A DNA stretch of 64,000 nt from Saccoglossus kowalevskii (taxonomy: Eukaryota > Hemichordata > Enteropneusta > Harrimaniidae): contig NW_003157454.1 of the NCBI RefSeq assembly GCF_000003605.2, positions 48,160-112,159 on the forward strand, read 5' to 3'. The translations under genes were made by a program, and so were the position numbers. The notes beneath the pieces are model-generated. The model was not told the DNA's origin, ran no database searches, and was given only the letters and a program-made list of their open reading frames with translations. Shown here piece by piece: positions 62,830 through 64,000 of this stretch; positions within the stretch are counted from its first letter, which is position 1; every line of letters begins with the position of its first letter.

Positions 62830-64000
62830 AATGGGTATCCAGTATTCAGAGATAGGCATTGGTATAGGGTACACTAATGGGTATTCAGTATTCAGAGCGA
62901 GGCATTGGTATAGGTTGCACTAATGGGTATCCAGTATTCAGAGCTAGGCATTGGTATAGGTTGCACTAATTGGTATCCACTATTCAGAGCTAAGCATTGG
63001 TTTAGGTTGCACTAATGGGAATCCAGTATTCAGAGCTAGGCATTGGTATAGGGTACACTAATGGGTATCCAGTATTCAGAGCTAGGCATTGGTATAGGTT
63101 GCACTAATGGGTATCCAGTATTCAGAGCTAGGCATTGGTATAGGTTGCACTAATTGGTATCCACTATTCAGAGCTAAGCATTGGTTTAGGTTGCACTAAT
63201 GGGAATCCAGTATTCAGAACTAGGCATTGGTATAGGTTGCACTAATGGGTATCCAGTATTCAGAGCTAGGCATTGGTATAGGTTGCACTAATGGGTATCC
63301 AGTATTCAGAGCAATGCATTGGTATAGGGTGCACTAATGGGTATCCAGTATTCAGAGCGAGGCATTGGTATAGGTTGCACTAATGGGTATCCATTATTCA
63401 GTGCTAGGCATTGGTTTAGGGTACATTAATGGGTATCCAGTATTCAGAGCAATGCATTGGTATAGGTTGCACTAATGGGTATCCAGTATTCAGAGCTAGT
63501 CATTGGTATAGGTTGCACTAATGGGTATCCAGTATTCAGAGCTAGGCATTGGTATAGGTTTTACTAATGGGTATCCAGTATTCAGAGCTAGGCATTGGTA
63601 TAGGTTGCACTAATTGGTATCCACTATTCAGAGCTAGGCATTGGTATAGGTTGCACTAATGGGTATCCAGTATTCAGAGCTAGGAATAGGTATAGGGTAC
63701 ACTAATGGGTATCCAGTATTCAGAGCTAGGCATTGGTTTAGGTTGCACTAATGGGTATCCAGTATTCAAAGCTAGGCATAGGTATAGGTTGCACTAATGG
63801 GTACCCAGTATTCAGAGCTAGGCATTGGTTTAGGTTGCACTAATCGGTATCCAGTATTCAGAGCTAGGCATTGGTATAGGTTGCACTAATGGGTATCCAG
63901 TATTCAGAGCTAGGCATTGGTATAGGTTGCACTAATTGGTATCCACTATTCAGAGCTTGGCATTGGTTTAGGTTGCACTAATGGGTATCCAGTATCAGAG

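Larger units (their letters stand above)
1..64000. repeat. 46-bp satellite DNA array spanning the entire window (about 1,390 head-to-tail units)
   Basis: Every line of the window is the same roughly 46-bp unit in the same orientation. Taking GGGTATCC as unit start, the first full unit begins at 27 and the last is cut at 64000. Unit landmarks are GGGTATCCAG (1-10), ATTCAGAG (12-19), GCATTGG (24-30) and GGTTGCACTAAT (35-46). Most copies carry only a few substitutions; 45- and 47-bp copies are rare and clustered. The unit is about 43% GC, has no CpG in its consensus, and has three stop trinucleotides on + (TAG at 21 and 33, TAA at 43). Because 46 leaves remainder 1 on division by 3, every frame is closed within three units, so the array cannot encode a long protein. 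No inverted unit, transposon or unique-sequence gap was seen. Known behaviour of such arrays suggests a centromeric, pericentromeric, subtelomeric or B/sex-chromosome satellite; which one, and which species, cannot be read from the sequence. Confidence 0.98.

Noticed and set aside
1-64000. CRISPR array
   Set aside because: A CRISPR array has constant repeats separated by unrelated spacers. Here the whole 46-bp period is conserved and no part behaves as a variable spacer.
1-64000. Protein-coding tandem repeat (silk-like, mucin-like or antigen-like gene)
   Set aside because: Coding repeats keep a period divisible by three. The period is 46, and stops occur in two of the three phases on each strand in nearly every unit, so no frame stays open.
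1-64000. CENP-B box or telomere-type repeats as a clue to location
   Set aside because: I found no match to the CENP-B box core (TTCG with CGGG spacing) and no TTAGGG- or TTTAGGG-type tandem runs. The TTTAGGG seen in GGTTTAGGGTACAC units occurs once per unit, not in tandem, and is a monomer variant.
1-64000. Nucleosome-phasing role from 46 x 4 = 184 bp
   Set aside because: The number is close to a common nucleosome repeat length, but many unit lengths would have a multiple near it. The sequence shows no clear 10-bp AA/TT phasing to support it.

Overview
The whole 64,000-base window is one uninterrupted satellite-DNA array. A unit of about 46 bp is repeated head to tail, always in the same orientation, roughly 1,390 times from the first base to the last. 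The window begins 26 bases before the first complete unit boundary (position 27) and ends inside a unit, so the array runs past both edges. I see no gene, tRNA, rRNA, transposon, CRISPR array, telomere repeat or unique sequence. Kilobases of short-unit satellite point to a eukaryotic chromosome, such as a centromeric, pericentromeric, subtelomeric or B/sex-chromosome block. The sequence alone does not tell me the species or the chromosomal location. I do not recognise the monomer as a named satellite.

Numbering the unit from the GGG of GGGTATCC, it has GGGTATCCAG at 1-10, ATTCAGAG at 12-19, GCATTGG at 24-30 and GGTTGCACTAAT at 35-46. It is about 43% GC, and the consensus contains no CpG. Copies differ at recurring diagnostic positions: position 10 (all four bases occur), positions 20-23 (GCTAGG, GCAAGG, GCGAGG or CAATGC types), position 32 (GGTATAGG or GGTTTAGG), positions 36-40 (GGTTGC, GGGTGC, GGGTAC, GGGTAA, GGAAAA) and position 1-3 plus 10 (AATTGG linked to CCACTATT). 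These variants act as fingerprints and reveal layers of higher-order structure.

Layer 1 is a local 92-bp dimer, in which a GGTTTAGGGTACAC unit alternates with a CAATGCATTG unit (for example about 411-800, 10920-11600, 17510-18360, 33760-34230, 44370-44750, 50370-50780). Layer 2 is tandem segmental duplication by exact multiples of 46 bp: 184 bp at 43601, 276 bp at 13181, 322 bp at 24301, 598 bp at 20043, 690 bp at 22087, 966 bp at 4205, and a nested cluster at 55800-59740. Layer 3 is near-identical blocks of 0.4-0.9 kb separated by 10-52 kb, many with spacings of about 9.3-10.8 kb. One pair (9833-10690 and 61972-62829) shows only about three differences across the window. This is the pattern expected of unequal crossing-over and segmental amplification.

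Several short zones hold clusters of 1-bp insertions and deletions (9405-9500, 27860-28020, 50080-50155, 52548-52690, 54020-54080, 60180-60560). They sit inside otherwise well-preserved blocks and may be consensus errors of the assembly. Open reading frames of about 60-67 codons exist but are by-products of the repeat: a 46-bp unit shifts frame each copy, and stops close every frame within three units unless an indel intervenes.
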